Shown here: positions 31,169 to 38,582 of the stretch, piece by piece
Layout of the letters: each line of letters starts with the position of its first letter
How positions within the stretch are numbered: the stretch's first letter is position 1
NCBI GenBank assembly: GCA_964399965.1
Contig: CAYNRX010000018.1
Span: 1 to 42,092 of the forward strand
Direction of reading: 5' to 3'
DNA from: UBA1381 sp964399965
GTDB taxonomy: Bacteria > Bacillota > Clostridia > UBA1381
DNA length: 42,092 bases
The notes under the pieces: generated by a model
Seen by the model: only the letters and a program-made list of their open reading frames with translations
Database searches by the model: none
What the model was told of the DNA's origin: nothing
Position numbers and translations under genes: made by a program

Positions 31169-32276
31169 GGTATCGAGCGATACCAATATCGGCGGAGCCG
31201 GAAAATGTCTTCTTGCCCTGGCGGAGAACATAGACCGGGAAAAGTTTGCGGTCAGCGTGATACTTCCCCGAAACAGCCTTCTCAAGCCGGAATTGGAGAA
31301 GCTGGGAACAAGAGTCATTGAGGTGGACGGGATAGCCGATAAATCGCTTGATATGTCATCCGTTAAGGAGCTTCTGAGGATATTCCGCCGGGAAAAGCCG
31401 GATCTTGTGCATACACATGCCAGTATGTCGGCGCGGATCGCCGCAAGATTGGCGGGGACGAAGATAGTTTATACGCGCCATTCGGTATTTCCGCCGCCTA
31501 AAAGCATATCCAAGGGAGCGGGAAAGCTTATAAACGGAGCGGTCAATAATTTCTTGAGCGATGGCATAATCGCAGTGGCGGAGGCGGCCAAGGACAATCT
31601 CACCGATACCGGCGTAAGCGATAAGAAGATACGCGTCATCCTAAACGGCGTAAAGCCGCTTACAATGCTTGGGGAAGAGGAATTGGCTGACGCCCGCAGG
31701 AGATTCGGGGCGGACAAGGAAGAAAAGGTCGTCTCCATAGTAGCCCGGCTGGAGGATATCAAGGGTCATGAGTATTTCATAGACGCTGCCGAAACTATTT
31801 TAAAGCATGGTATAAAGGCGAAGTTTTTCATTGCCGGGACAGGCAGCTACGAAGACGCTCTTAGGCGGCGCGTACAGAGCAAGGGGCTTAGCGGAAGCGT
31901 TATCTTCACGGGATTTATAAATGACGTGGAACGGCTGATGAATATTACCGATGTACAGGTAAACGCCTCCTACGGTACCGAGGCCACAAGCCTGGCGCTT
32001 TTGGAGGGGATGAGCCTGGGGATACCGGCGGTGGTCTCTGATTTCGGCGGCAATCCCGGGGTGATCAAAAACGGCAAGAATGGCTTTGTCGTCCCCAAGA
32101 AAAATTCGGTCGCCCTGGCCGGCGCGCTGGAACGGCTCTTGACGGACAAAGAGCTTTATAAGCGCATGAGCCGGGAGGCTGTAGCTATATTTAATAAAAC
32201 CTTCACTGTCGGGGCTATGACGCGCCGGACGGAGGAGTTGTATGAAGAAATCATATCGAAAGGAAAGGTCAGGTAA
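31152..32276 (+). CDS. Glycosyltransferase family 4 protein
   Basis: A 374-residue GT-B glycosyltransferase. N-terminal SSDTNIGGAGKCLLALAENID and DLVHTHASMSARIAARL are typical acceptor-side segments; the donor half contains ILNGVKPL, FIAGTGSYEDALRRRV and the E-x7-E catalytic region YGTEATSLALLEGMSLGIPAVVSDFGGNPGVI. The start is TTG 31152 with AGGAGG 8 nt upstream, and the gene overlaps the previous one. With the glycosyltransferase at 25493 it may build the repeat unit of the secondary cell-wall polymer. Confidence 0.92.
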   Translation: MRKIIEVSSDTNIGGAGKCLLALAENIDREKFAVSVILPRNSLLKPELEKLGTRVIEVDGIADKSLDMSSVKELLRIFRREKPDLVHTHASMSARIAARLAGTKIVYTRHSVFPPPKSISKGAGKLINGAVNNFLSDGIIAVAEAAKDNLTDTGVSDKKIRVILNGVKPLTMLGEEELADARRRFGADKEEKVVSIVARLEDIKGHEYFIDAAETILKHGIKAKFFIAGTGSYEDALRRRVQSKGLSGSVIFTGFINDVERLMNITDVQVNASYGTEATSLALLEGMSLGIPAVVSDFGGNPGVIKNGKNGFVVPKKNSVALAGALERLLTDKELYKRMSREAVAIFNKTFTVGAMTRRTEELYEEIISKGKVR

Positions 32277-32759
32277 ATGAAACAGCAGAAAGTAAGATTC
32301 ACGATAATAGATCTTCTCATTATACTCGTGGTAATAGCGGCGGCAGTGTTTGGGGCAGTGAAGATATTCCCGGGGCTTTTTGCCGGCGGCGGTGAGAGGA
32401 GTACGGTAGAATTTACCGTTATGGTAACAGGTAAGGAGGCGGGTTTCTCCCAGATGATCCACACGGGCGACGAGGTATCGTTGAGCTACGAGGAAAAGGA
32501 TTCGGGCGTAGTTACCGGCGTGCGTACAGAACCGGCAACGACAATGACCTATGACAGCATAGACGGCCAGTACAACATAACCAACATAGAAGGGCAGGAG
32601 GATATATACATCACCGTGCAGGCTGATGCGGTAGAATCCGACCTGGTGATAAAAACAGGGGAGACGGCGATAAAGGTCGGCAAGGAAATGCCTGTACGCG
32701 GCAAGGGCTATGTTACGAACGGCTTTGTGGTCAGCGTGAATACGCCGGCAGGAAATTAA
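32277..32759 (+). CDS. DUF4330 membrane-anchored protein (first copy)
   Basis: A 160-residue protein with one N-terminal membrane helix (FTIIDLLIILVVIAAAVFGAVKIF, residues 8-32) and an extracytoplasmic beta-rich domain. The helix preceded by (K/R)xxIIDLxxIL and the domain layout match DUF4330. It starts at ATG directly after the TAA of the glycosyltransferase, behind GAAAGGTCAGG. Its immediate neighbour is a paralogue. DUF4330 has no known function; repeated occurrence after cell-wall glycan genes suggests an envelope role, which is inference. Confidence 0.8.
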   Translation: MKQQKVRFTIIDLLIILVVIAAAVFGAVKIFPGLFAGGGERSTVEFTVMVTGKEAGFSQMIHTGDEVSLSYEEKDSGVVTGVRTEPATTMTYDSIDGQYNITNIEGQEDIYITVQADAVESDLVIKTGETAIKVGKEMPVRGKGYVTNGFVVSVNTPAGN

Positions 32760-32773
32760 GGGAGGATAGACTG

Positions 32774-33265
32774 ATGCTGATAGATAAGAACGGAAAATTA
32801 TTCGGAAAGCTGAGCATAATCGACTTTGCGGTCATTTTATTGGTAATAGCGGCCGTTATCGGAGTAGGCGTGCGGTTTTTCGGCGGTACGGCCAAAATGG
32901 TAAAGAGCGACAAAACGTTTGAATATGTTGTAAAAGTAGAGGGCGTAAGACAGTACACGGTGGACGCCCTGCAAAAAAAAGGTAAACTCACCGATAAGCG
33001 GTATGAGCAGGAGATAGGGGAGATAACGAACGTTGATGTTGAGGATGTGGAGTTCCAGTCAACTACTGCAGACGGAAGTATCGTGTTTGTGGGACTTCCC
33101 GAAAGATACACCTGCTACGTGACGATACGCTCCGTGGGCAAAGAATCGGACAACAGCTATTTCGCGGGCGATGATACGGAAATATCGGCCGGACGTCAGT
33201 TTGCGATATATTCCAAATACGTGGATACAACAGGGACTATACAGAGAGTGAATGTTGTGGAGTAA
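32774..33265 (+). CDS. DUF4330 membrane-anchored protein (second copy)
   Basis: A 163-residue protein opening with MLIDKNGKLFGKLSIIDFAVILLVIAAV, the clearest DUF4330 signature, with one membrane helix at residues 15-38 and an outside domain containing VVKVEGVRQYTVDALQKKG and VDVEDVEFQSTTADG. It follows the first copy by 14 nt with AGGGAGGATAG upstream. The two copies share the helix region and domain order but little identity further on, so the duplication is old and they may form a heteromer. Last gene of the csaB operon, followed by a terminator. Confidence 0.87.
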   Translation: MLIDKNGKLFGKLSIIDFAVILLVIAAVIGVGVRFFGGTAKMVKSDKTFEYVVKVEGVRQYTVDALQKKGKLTDKRYEQEIGEITNVDVEDVEFQSTTADGSIVFVGLPERYTCYVTIRSVGKESDNSYFAGDDTEISAGRQFAIYSKYVDTTGTIQRVNVVE

Positions 33266-33281
33266 GGCTGGAAAGAAATAT

Positions 33282-33325
33282 AAGGTGCAGATCGATTGTT
33301 AAAAAGCTATCATCTGCACCTTTTT
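33282..33325 (+). terminator. Terminator of the csaB operon
   Basis: AAGGTGCAGAT (33282-33292) pairs with ATCTGCACCTT (33312-33322), continuing into TTTTT. It closes the seven-gene operon. Confidence 0.92.
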
Positions 33326-33422
33326 ATATTTGAATGAATGGTAAACAAGCCTGTTTCCAGCCCATAAATTAAATTTTAGATTATGAGCGCGTAACATTTA
33401 GGTATAAGATGTTTGTGTAAAT

Positions 33423-33542
33423 TCAGCAATAGCGATTCCTAAGATATACCAGCCCGCTCTCGCTGTCGTAATACTCCCCGCAGTAGCCGAACGGGTCGGG
33501 CGCATCGTGCAGCAGCCTGCCGGCGAGATTGTTCCCGCCACT
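33423..33542 (-). pseudogene. Rhs/YD-repeat core fragment
   Basis: On the minus strand this stretch reads ...DPFGYCGEYYDSESGLVYLRNRYC then stop. GEYYDSESGLVYLRNRY is the conserved end of the Rhs repeat-associated core, which normally continues as RYYDPxxGRF before the variable toxin tip. Here it stops at the Tyr-Cys and an in-frame stop lies some 30 nt upstream of the fragment, so only about 40 codons remain. There is no start codon or ribosome binding site. It is a relic of a polymorphic toxin gene. The sequence from 33326 to 33422 shows nothing else. Confidence 0.8.
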
Positions 33543-33577
33543 ACATAGGTAAATAACAACTATACTAAAATGCTACA

Positions 33578-33946
33578 TTATTCCATGGGTTCAAACACAA
33601 AATAATTATATATCAATTCATTATAGGTATAGTCAAGACGGTCAAAACACTGCTCTCCCGGCTTCAGCTTTAGATTATTTTCCTCCATATATTGCGCTAT
33701 CCTCTCCCGCGTATCCGGGTCTATCACCGTCAGCTTACTGTACTCTTCACTCGGGGAACGGAAAACATTTGCATCTACTATATCATCAGCTTCGACTATG
33801 AAGCTGTAATAATTTTTATCGCTTTTCCATTCTATATTGGAAAAATAATAAATGGTATATGCTGTATACAAACTTAAAGCCACAAAAATGCATGATACAA
33901 AAACCGCCAAATATATTAGTATCTTTTTTGCTTTTCTGTTTTTCAC
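33578..33946 (-). CDS. Small membrane protein, possible immunity protein
   Basis: A 122-residue protein that I do not recognise. Positively charged N-terminus (VKNRKAKKILIY), one membrane helix at about residues 10-32, then a soluble acidic domain with FIVEADDIVDANVF and ERIAQYMEENNLKLKPGEQ. The GTG start at 33946 has AGGAGG 12 nt upstream; TTG 33955 is closer than ideal. The ribosome binding site and start lie within the end of the upstream open frame (33943-34128), so the two were translationally coupled. Placement after a toxin-like tail and next to an Rhs core relic suggests a cognate immunity protein; inference from layout only. Confidence 0.6.
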   Translation of the reverse strand: MKNRKAKKILIYLAVFVSCIFVALSLYTAYTIYYFSNIEWKSDKNYYSFIVEADDIVDANVFRSPSEEYSKLTVIDPDTRERIAQYMEENNLKLKPGEQCFDRLDYTYNELIYNYFVFEPME

Positions 33947-34128
33947 GTTTCCCAAGAGCCTCCTGTGGGTGAATTGTACCTTGTGTGTACTTCGCCGTCA
34001 TACCTTAGTGCAACATATCCGTCAGAATATTTTAAATCTTGCGCCGCATCAGCAGGAGTATATCCATGATTTTGTATTAATGCAAATTGTATTGTAGCGT
34101 ATTCACATAAATCTTTACATAGGAACAA
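33943..34128 (-). pseudogene. C-terminal remnant of an unknown protein, possibly an Rhs toxin tip
   Basis: An open frame of 61 codons ending ...GYVALRYDGEVHTRYNSPTGGSWET. It has no ATG, no ribosome binding site and no matching upstream domain: its 5' side runs straight into the end of the flavin reductase gene. The preceding YTPADAAQDLKYSDGY is globular in composition, so it looks like a real but truncated C-terminus. Its coupling to the small membrane protein and the Rhs core fragment downstream fit a toxin-immunity module cut at the left by insertion or deletion. The family is not recognised. Confidence 0.45.
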
Positions 34129-34142
34129 ATCGTCTACGGCAA

Positions 34143-34709
34143 TTATTTTTTCAAGCGTGCTCCGTCCTTAAAAGCGTTGCCGACTCTCCCGGTCACTTTG
34201 TAATATCCATGCGTATACGGGTCAAAGGCGATCGCTGCAACTTTTTCAATATCGACATTGTCACCATTCATTACGGATTCATCCGCTGTGACATTTACCA
34301 CCTTTCCGATAACGCCGCAGCCATATTCATCGTCCTGGTACTCAATGAACGCACATTCCATACACAACGGCAGCTCGTTGATTATGGGCGCGTCAACCTT
34401 ATCGGATTTTGTAACCGTCAATCCACTGTTGGCGAATTTATCAGGAGTATTGTTTCCCGACACGATCCCGAAATAGTCAGCTTCGACTACGTGCTTCGCA
34501 TCGGCAATGCTTACTGTAAATGCCTTCCTTGCCTTGATATTTTGCACAGTCTTATGTGTTTCGGTCAAGTTAAGTATTACGTGGTCTCTTTCAAGCATAG
34601 TGCCCCATGCGGCGTTCATAACGTCAACGGTGCCATCCTCGTTATACGTTGCTATAAGCAAAACAGGCATCGGGAATATGGCCTCTGTCGTTTTAATGTT
34701 GATCCTCAT
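34143..34709 (-). CDS. Flavin reductase family protein (FMN-binding split barrel)
   Basis: A 188-residue flavoprotein. MPVLLIATYNEDGTVDVMNAAWGTML (residues about 13-38) is the FMN-binding start of the flavin reductase family, followed by LNLTETHKTVQNIKARKAFTVSIADAKHVVEADYFG. Such proteins reduce or hold FMN; many in anaerobes act as redox proteins. I start at ATG 34709 behind GGGAGTGACAGTA, because upstream codons lie in the promoter. It ends 14 nt before the truncated remnant, which suggests that a deletion fused the two regions. Confidence 0.9.
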   Translation of the reverse strand: MRINIKTTEAIFPMPVLLIATYNEDGTVDVMNAAWGTMLERDHVILNLTETHKTVQNIKARKAFTVSIADAKHVVEADYFGIVSGNNTPDKFANSGLTVTKSDKVDAPIINELPLCMECAFIEYQDDEYGCGVIGKVVNVTADESVMNGDNVDIEKVAAIAFDPYTHGYYKVTGRVGNAFKDGARLKK

Positions 34710-34739
34710 TACTGTCACTCCCATTTTATTTTTATGAAT

Positions 34740-34768
34740 ATTATACCATACCGTTCTGGTAAAGTCAA
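34740..34768 (-). promoter_or_regulatory. Promoter of the flavin reductase gene
   Basis: Minus strand: TTGACT (34768-34763), 17-nt spacer, TATAAT (34745-34740). The start point is about 25 nt upstream of the ATG. Confidence 0.85.
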
Positions 34769-34783
34769 TCCAATTATCCGCCC

Positions 34784-34812
34784 TTGACATGCATCCGGTT
34801 TTATGATATATT
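34784..34812 (+). promoter_or_regulatory. Promoter of the methyltransferase gene
   Basis: TTGACA (34784-34789), 17-nt spacer, TATATT (34807-34812). Its -35 lies only 15 nt from the -35 of the divergent flavin reductase promoter, so the pair may be controlled together. Confidence 0.85.
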
Positions 34813-34861
34813 GGGGTTAAACAGAGGCAAAATACAATAATACAACGAAGCATGATAATAT

Positions 34862-35614
34862 ATGGAAAAATATTTTTACGAAGCATTTGAAGGCATGAAA
34901 CGTTTCGGACCCGGAAGCGATGAATCGACTATACGCGCGGCAGATATGTTTGCGGCGGAGAAAAACAATTTGAAAATTCTTGATATAGGCTGCGGAATAG
35001 GCACGCATACCTTTGTGATCGCAGAAAAATTTCCGGACGCGGATATTATCGCGATAGATAACTATGCGCCGCATATTGAAAAGTTAAATACCCAGGCTTC
35101 CGAGCGCGGTCTTGCAGACAGGATTCATGGTGTTGTGATGTCAATGTTTGAAATGACATTCGAGGATGAAAGCTTTGATCTGATCTGGTCAGAAGGAGCT
35201 GCCTATATTGCCGGTTTTTCCAAGGCCATAAGGGATTGGGAACGGCTATTAAAGCCGGGCGGATATATTATTTGCAGCGAAATAAGCTGGCTTAGTGACG
35301 AGCCTTCGGAGGAGAGTAAACGGTTCTGGGAAGAGGGGTATTCAGAAATGGATACTATCGGACGAAAAACGGAACAGATGATCGAGTGCGGATATGAGTT
35401 TAAAGGATGCTTTATCTGCCCTGTTTCGGACTGGACGATAAATTATTATGACCAAATTGCAAAAAATCTCAAGAAGCTGGAGAAACGATATCCGGGAAAC
35501 GATAAGGCAAAGCAGGCAGTTCAGCATTTACGCGAGGAGATAGAGCTTTACAAAAAGCATAATACTGATTACAGCTATGTTTTTTATGCGATGGAAAAAC
35601 CAAAACTTGCATGA
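34862..35614 (+). CDS. Class I SAM-dependent methyltransferase
   Basis: A 250-residue methyltransferase of UbiE/methyltransf_11 type. SAM motif I is ILDIGCGIGTHTF (residues about 39-51), the acidic loop IIAIDNYAPHIE follows, and post-motif segments are FDLIWSEGAAYIAGF and RLLKPGGYIICSE. The substrate is probably a small molecule and cannot be named. The C-terminus is Lys/Tyr rich (KKLEKRYPGNDKAKQAVQ). No strong ribosome binding site stands before the ATG (only ATAATATATGG), so expression may be low or the start later. It has its own promoter and terminator. Confidence 0.88.
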   Translation: MEKYFYEAFEGMKRFGPGSDESTIRAADMFAAEKNNLKILDIGCGIGTHTFVIAEKFPDADIIAIDNYAPHIEKLNTQASERGLADRIHGVVMSMFEMTFEDESFDLIWSEGAAYIAGFSKAIRDWERLLKPGGYIICSEISWLSDEPSEESKRFWEEGYSEMDTIGRKTEQMIECGYEFKGCFICPVSDWTINYYDQIAKNLKKLEKRYPGNDKAKQAVQHLREEIELYKKHNTDYSYVFYAMEKPKLA

Positions 35615-35684
35615 TAGACAGGATGATTTTATAACTACAGCCGGTATATAATAAATGTACATTTGAGGAATCGTAATAGATAAC

Positions 35685-35729
35685 AGGCAGCAAGGCCGCA
35701 GTTTTACAGCTGTGATTGTGCTGCCTTTT
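35685..35729 (+). terminator. Terminator after the methyltransferase gene
   Basis: AGGCAGCA (35685-35692) pairs with TGCTGCCT (35719-35726), with a loose inner stem, then TTTT. The stem is good, the T-run short. Confidence 0.65.
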
Positions 35730-35767
35730 GCCGCTATTTCCTCTTGATATTACTGACAGTTTATACC

Positions 35768-35796
35768 TTGCAATCGTGCCGCACTTGTGATATAAT
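35768..35796 (+). promoter_or_regulatory. Forward promoter upstream of the glutamate-cysteine ligase operon
   Basis: TTGCAA (35768-35773), 17-nt spacer, TATAAT (35791-35796). It would start near 35803 and give a leader of about 160 nt. Within that leader are GGCGC/GCGCC (around 35866-35882) and AAAGCCC/GGGCTTT (35913-35931, followed by GTTT) hairpins; the latter is weakly terminator-like and may attenuate. Confidence 0.75.
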
Positions 35797-35855
35797 AAAC
35801 ACGATTAAGGATGTGAAGCCTAAATTGGATTTACACATTATGTGTTTATTATATC
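35789..35855. repeat. 14-nt inverted repeat holding two -10 boxes
   Basis: GATATAATAAACAC (35789-35802) recurs in perfect inverted form as GTGTTTATTATATC (35842-35855). The 39 nt between also fold back (TGTGAAGCC against GGATTTACA, imperfect). As RNA the whole would be a long hairpin; as DNA it places identical -10 elements face to face. Confidence 0.85.
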
Positions 35856-35876
35856 GGTGTGAAGCGGCGCATTCAA
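35848..35876 (-). promoter_or_regulatory. Opposing promoter facing the forward promoter
   Basis: Minus strand: TTGAAT (35876-35871), 17-nt spacer, TATAAT (35853-35848). It would start near 35841 and run towards the methyltransferase 3' end, overlapping the forward transcript start region by about 39 nt. No gene lies in front of it on that strand. Confidence 0.6.
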
Positions 35877-35961
35877 AGCGCCGAACTTATGATAAAATAA
35901 AAATGTTGCGATAAAGCCCGGTCAGGGCTTTGTTTAAAAATCTATCACATACGAGGGAAGT

Positions 35962-37173
35962 ATGAATCGAAAAAGGATAACCGACTATATTCTCTCCGGG
36001 ATAAAGCCAACGGAAAGGATAGGATTGGAGCTGGAGCATTTTATTGTCGACAGCTCAAAGAGAAGCGTGGGCTATTACGGAGAAAACGGCGTGGGAGCCG
36101 TATTGGAGGAGCTAAGCCCGCATTTTGAAAGAAAGATATATTCTGAGGGCAGGCTCATTGCCCTTTCTAACGGGAAATACCATCTGACGCTGGAGCCGGC
36201 CGCGCAGCTGGAGATAAGCATAGAACCATGCGCAAGCGTTAGGGAAACGGAGATGTATTACCGCGATTTTCTGCGGCTTGTTACGCCTGTGCTTGAACAT
36301 CGTGGGTACCACCTGGAAACGCGCGGCTATCAGCCTTACGATAAAGCCGAAGATCTGGAGCTGATACCGAAGGATCGTTACCGTTTCATGGACAGATACT
36401 TCCGCGCCGTCGGCCGATACGGGGTGAACATGATGCGCGGCACGGCATCGGCGCAGGTGTCTATAGATTATACCAGCGAGGAGGATTGCCTGCGCAAATT
36501 CCGCCTGGCAAATATCCTTTCTCCGTTGTTTGCAATGGTGACTGATAATTCGCCGGTGTTCGAGGGAGGACCGTATCGGGGAAGGATGCTGAGAAGCGTT
36601 ATATGGCAGGACGTTGATCCCGACCGCTGCGGGATAGTCCCCGGCTGCCTGGATCCGTCCTTCACCATGACCGGCTATGCCGATTATCTGCTGGACGCAC
36701 CCGCGATATTGGTAGAGGAAGAAGAGAAAACGGTGTACACCGGGCGCAGGACTGTCCGCGAGATATACGCGGGGAGGGAAATGAGCAATGCGGAGATAGA
36801 ACACATCCACTCCATGTTTTTTCCCGATGTGCGGCTCAAGCAGTATATTGAAATACGTCCGGCTGACAGTATGCCGATAGAGTATACGCTTTCCTATGCT
36901 GCATGGGTAAGGGGGATATTCCTTGATTTGGGATATGCCGAAGAGATATTGGAGGCGGACGAGATAACGAACGCGGACGTTGCGGCGGCGCGGGCGTCGC
37001 TTATCGGGAATGGTTTTGCTGCCGAGGTATATGGAAAGCCGGTGCGAAAGCTCCTGCATGAGCTGCTGGACGCCGCCAAGAGATCGCTGCCGGACTGCGA
37101 CCGGGGATATCTTTCGCAGATGGAAGAGATAATACTGAGCGAGAAAACTTTGAAAGACAAATATTTCATTTGA
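35962..37173 (+). CDS. Glutamate-cysteine ligase (GCS2-type)
   Basis: A 403-residue enzyme of the glutamine-synthetase-like ligase fold. RIGLELEHFIVD (residues 19-30) has the metal/ATP-binding Glu residues, LTLEPAAQLEISIEP (around 75-90) the second strand set, MMRGTASAQVSIDY and KQYIEIRPADSMP later ones. It couples ATP hydrolysis to a gamma-peptide bond between glutamate and cysteine, as GshA and EgtA do; the actual amine substrate is not certain. ATG follows GAGGGAAGT. It is first in an operon with an ATP-grasp enzyme, where glutathione makers would have glutathione synthetase, and a degenerate type A palindrome lies just after its stop. Confidence 0.87.
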   Translation: MNRKRITDYILSGIKPTERIGLELEHFIVDSSKRSVGYYGENGVGAVLEELSPHFERKIYSEGRLIALSNGKYHLTLEPAAQLEISIEPCASVRETEMYYRDFLRLVTPVLEHRGYHLETRGYQPYDKAEDLELIPKDRYRFMDRYFRAVGRYGVNMMRGTASAQVSIDYTSEEDCLRKFRLANILSPLFAMVTDNSPVFEGGPYRGRMLRSVIWQDVDPDRCGIVPGCLDPSFTMTGYADYLLDAPAILVEEEEKTVYTGRRTVREIYAGREMSNAEIEHIHSMFFPDVRLKQYIEIRPADSMPIEYTLSYAAWVRGIFLDLGYAEEILEADEITNADVAAARASLIGNGFAAEVYGKPVRKLLHELLDAAKRSLPDCDRGYLSQMEEIILSEKTLKDKYFI

Positions 37174-37179
37174 TAGGGA

Positions 37180-37206
37180 TCAATTGCGAAAAGGTTTTAT
37201 AATTGA
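37180..37206 (-). repeat. Degenerate solo type A palindrome
   Basis: The left arm TCAATTGCGAAA and loop AGG are intact; the right arm reads TTTTATAATTGA, in which CGC has become TAT, breaking the centre of the stem. Length (27 nt) is unchanged. It lies between two genes of the same operon, with the ATP-grasp ribosome binding site 10-15 nt beyond. Confidence 0.85.
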
Positions 37207-37232
37207 CAATACTTTATGGAGGAAAGAGGATA

Positions 37233-38582
37233 ATGCTTATACCGGCAGATTATTACCGCGGGATAACAGAGGCGGATATGGGAAAAAGCCGCCGCGATGG
37301 GGAGAAGATGCAAAAGCGATTGGAAAACTCCAAGGCCTACAGCCACAATATCCTTGTGCGTACGTTGTATATACCCAAGATATTTACCGATGAACAGGAG
37401 GACTTTCTGCGTAGCGTCTGCGATACGATGTACGATATCCTCGTTCGTGTTATCGAACGCTACGAGACCGATCCTGCATATAGGCAGCTTTTTGGATTTG
37501 ATGAGCGGCTTGAGGAGCTGATACTGCGGCCGCGGACGTATCCTTGCCCGCTGCCCATAGCGCGGCTTGATGTGTTCTTTAACGAGGATACCTGGGATTT
37601 CAAATTCTGCGAGTTCAACGCCGATGGCGCCAGCGCGATGAACGAGGACAAGGAGCTTAATAAAGTGCTGTCAAAATCGCGGGCTTTCGATATTTTCAAA
37701 CATCGCTTCCATGTGCGCACAAGTGAGTTTTTCGATTCCTGGGCGGAGGAATTTGTCAAGATATACCTCTCGTCGGAAAACGGCAAAAAACACCCGCATG
37801 TAGCCATAGTTGATTTTCTTGACGGCAAGGTCAATTATGAGTTTGCCGCCTTTAAGAAGGCCTTTGAAAGGGCGGGCTGTACCTGCGATATCTGCGATAT
37901 ACGCACGCTCCGATATACGCACGGCCGTCTTTGCACTCCGGAAAAAACTCCGATAGATGCTATCTACCGCCGCGCCGTTACCTGTGATATAATGCAGAAT
38001 TATGATGCTGTACAGCCATTTATCGAGGCCGTTCGTGATAATGCGGTCGTACTGATAGGCGATTTCCGCACACAGGTGATACATAACAAGATAATCTTTA
38101 AGATATTACGCGATGAGGCTACGCTTAGTTTCCTTGACGAATGCAGCAGGCGTTTTATCCTTGAGCATATACCCTATACAACGCGTCTGACAGAGGAGAC
38201 GGCCGCAGAGCACAACGTATTTAGAGAACGGGAAAAATGGGTGATAAAGCCTGAGGATTCATATGCTTCACGCGGCGTCCATGCCGGAGTGGAATTTAAG
38301 AATGACGAGGATTGGGAAAAGGCGGTAAAGACAGGCTTCGGTCAGGATTATCTTTTGCAGGAATACTGCCCGCCCTATGAGCTTCCCAATATAGATCTGC
38401 TGCGCACGGAAAACGCACAGTTTGCACCCTATAGCAATATCACCGGCCTGTTCGTCTACGGCGGCCATTTTCAGGGGAAATACTCGCGTATTGCCAAAAA
38501 CAGCATCATTTCTACCCAATACAGCGAGATGTCGCTGCCGACTGTGATCGTTAAAGAAAGGACGGAGGATAAATGTATATAG
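37233..38582 (+). CDS. Circularly permuted ATP-grasp enzyme, glutathionylspermidine-synthase-like
   Basis: A 449-residue ligase. PIARLDVFFNEDTWDFKFCEFNADGASAMNED (residues about 110-140) corresponds to the substrate/Mg part that precedes ATP binding in permuted ATP-grasp proteins; KWVIKPEDSYASRGVHAG near residue 335 is the ATP-binding strand-loop, LLQEYCPPYELP the adenine-side hinge and GGHFQGKYSRIAKNSIISTQYSE the final catalytic loop. The family joins a carboxylate (for example of a gamma-glutamyl peptide) to an amine. ATG 37233 follows GGAGGAAAGAGG; the earlier in-frame TTG lies in the repeat. It follows the glutamate-cysteine ligase gene and overlaps the ROK gene by 10 nt. Confidence 0.82.
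   Translation: MLIPADYYRGITEADMGKSRRDGEKMQKRLENSKAYSHNILVRTLYIPKIFTDEQEDFLRSVCDTMYDILVRVIERYETDPAYRQLFGFDERLEELILRPRTYPCPLPIARLDVFFNEDTWDFKFCEFNADGASAMNEDKELNKVLSKSRAFDIFKHRFHVRTSEFFDSWAEEFVKIYLSSENGKKHPHVAIVDFLDGKVNYEFAAFKKAFERAGCTCDICDIRTLRYTHGRLCTPEKTPIDAIYRRAVTCDIMQNYDAVQPFIEAVRDNAVVLIGDFRTQVIHNKIIFKILRDEATLSFLDECSRRFILEHIPYTTRLTEETAAEHNVFREREKWVIKPEDSYASRGVHAGVEFKNDEDWEKAVKTGFGQDYLLQEYCPPYELPNIDLLRTENAQFAPYSNITGLFVYGGHFQGKYSRIAKNSIISTQYSEMSLPTVIVKERTEDKCI

Noticed and set aside
30047..31318. 423-codon minus-strand frame opposite the O-antigen-ligase-like gene
   Set aside because: Composition is His/Arg/Gln-rich and repetitive, as in antisense of membrane genes; no start signal.
37157..37217. 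GACAAATATTTCAT and GACAATACTTTAT around the degenerate palindrome as a target duplication
   Set aside because: The match needs a gap and the right copy starts with repeat-derived GAC; too weak.
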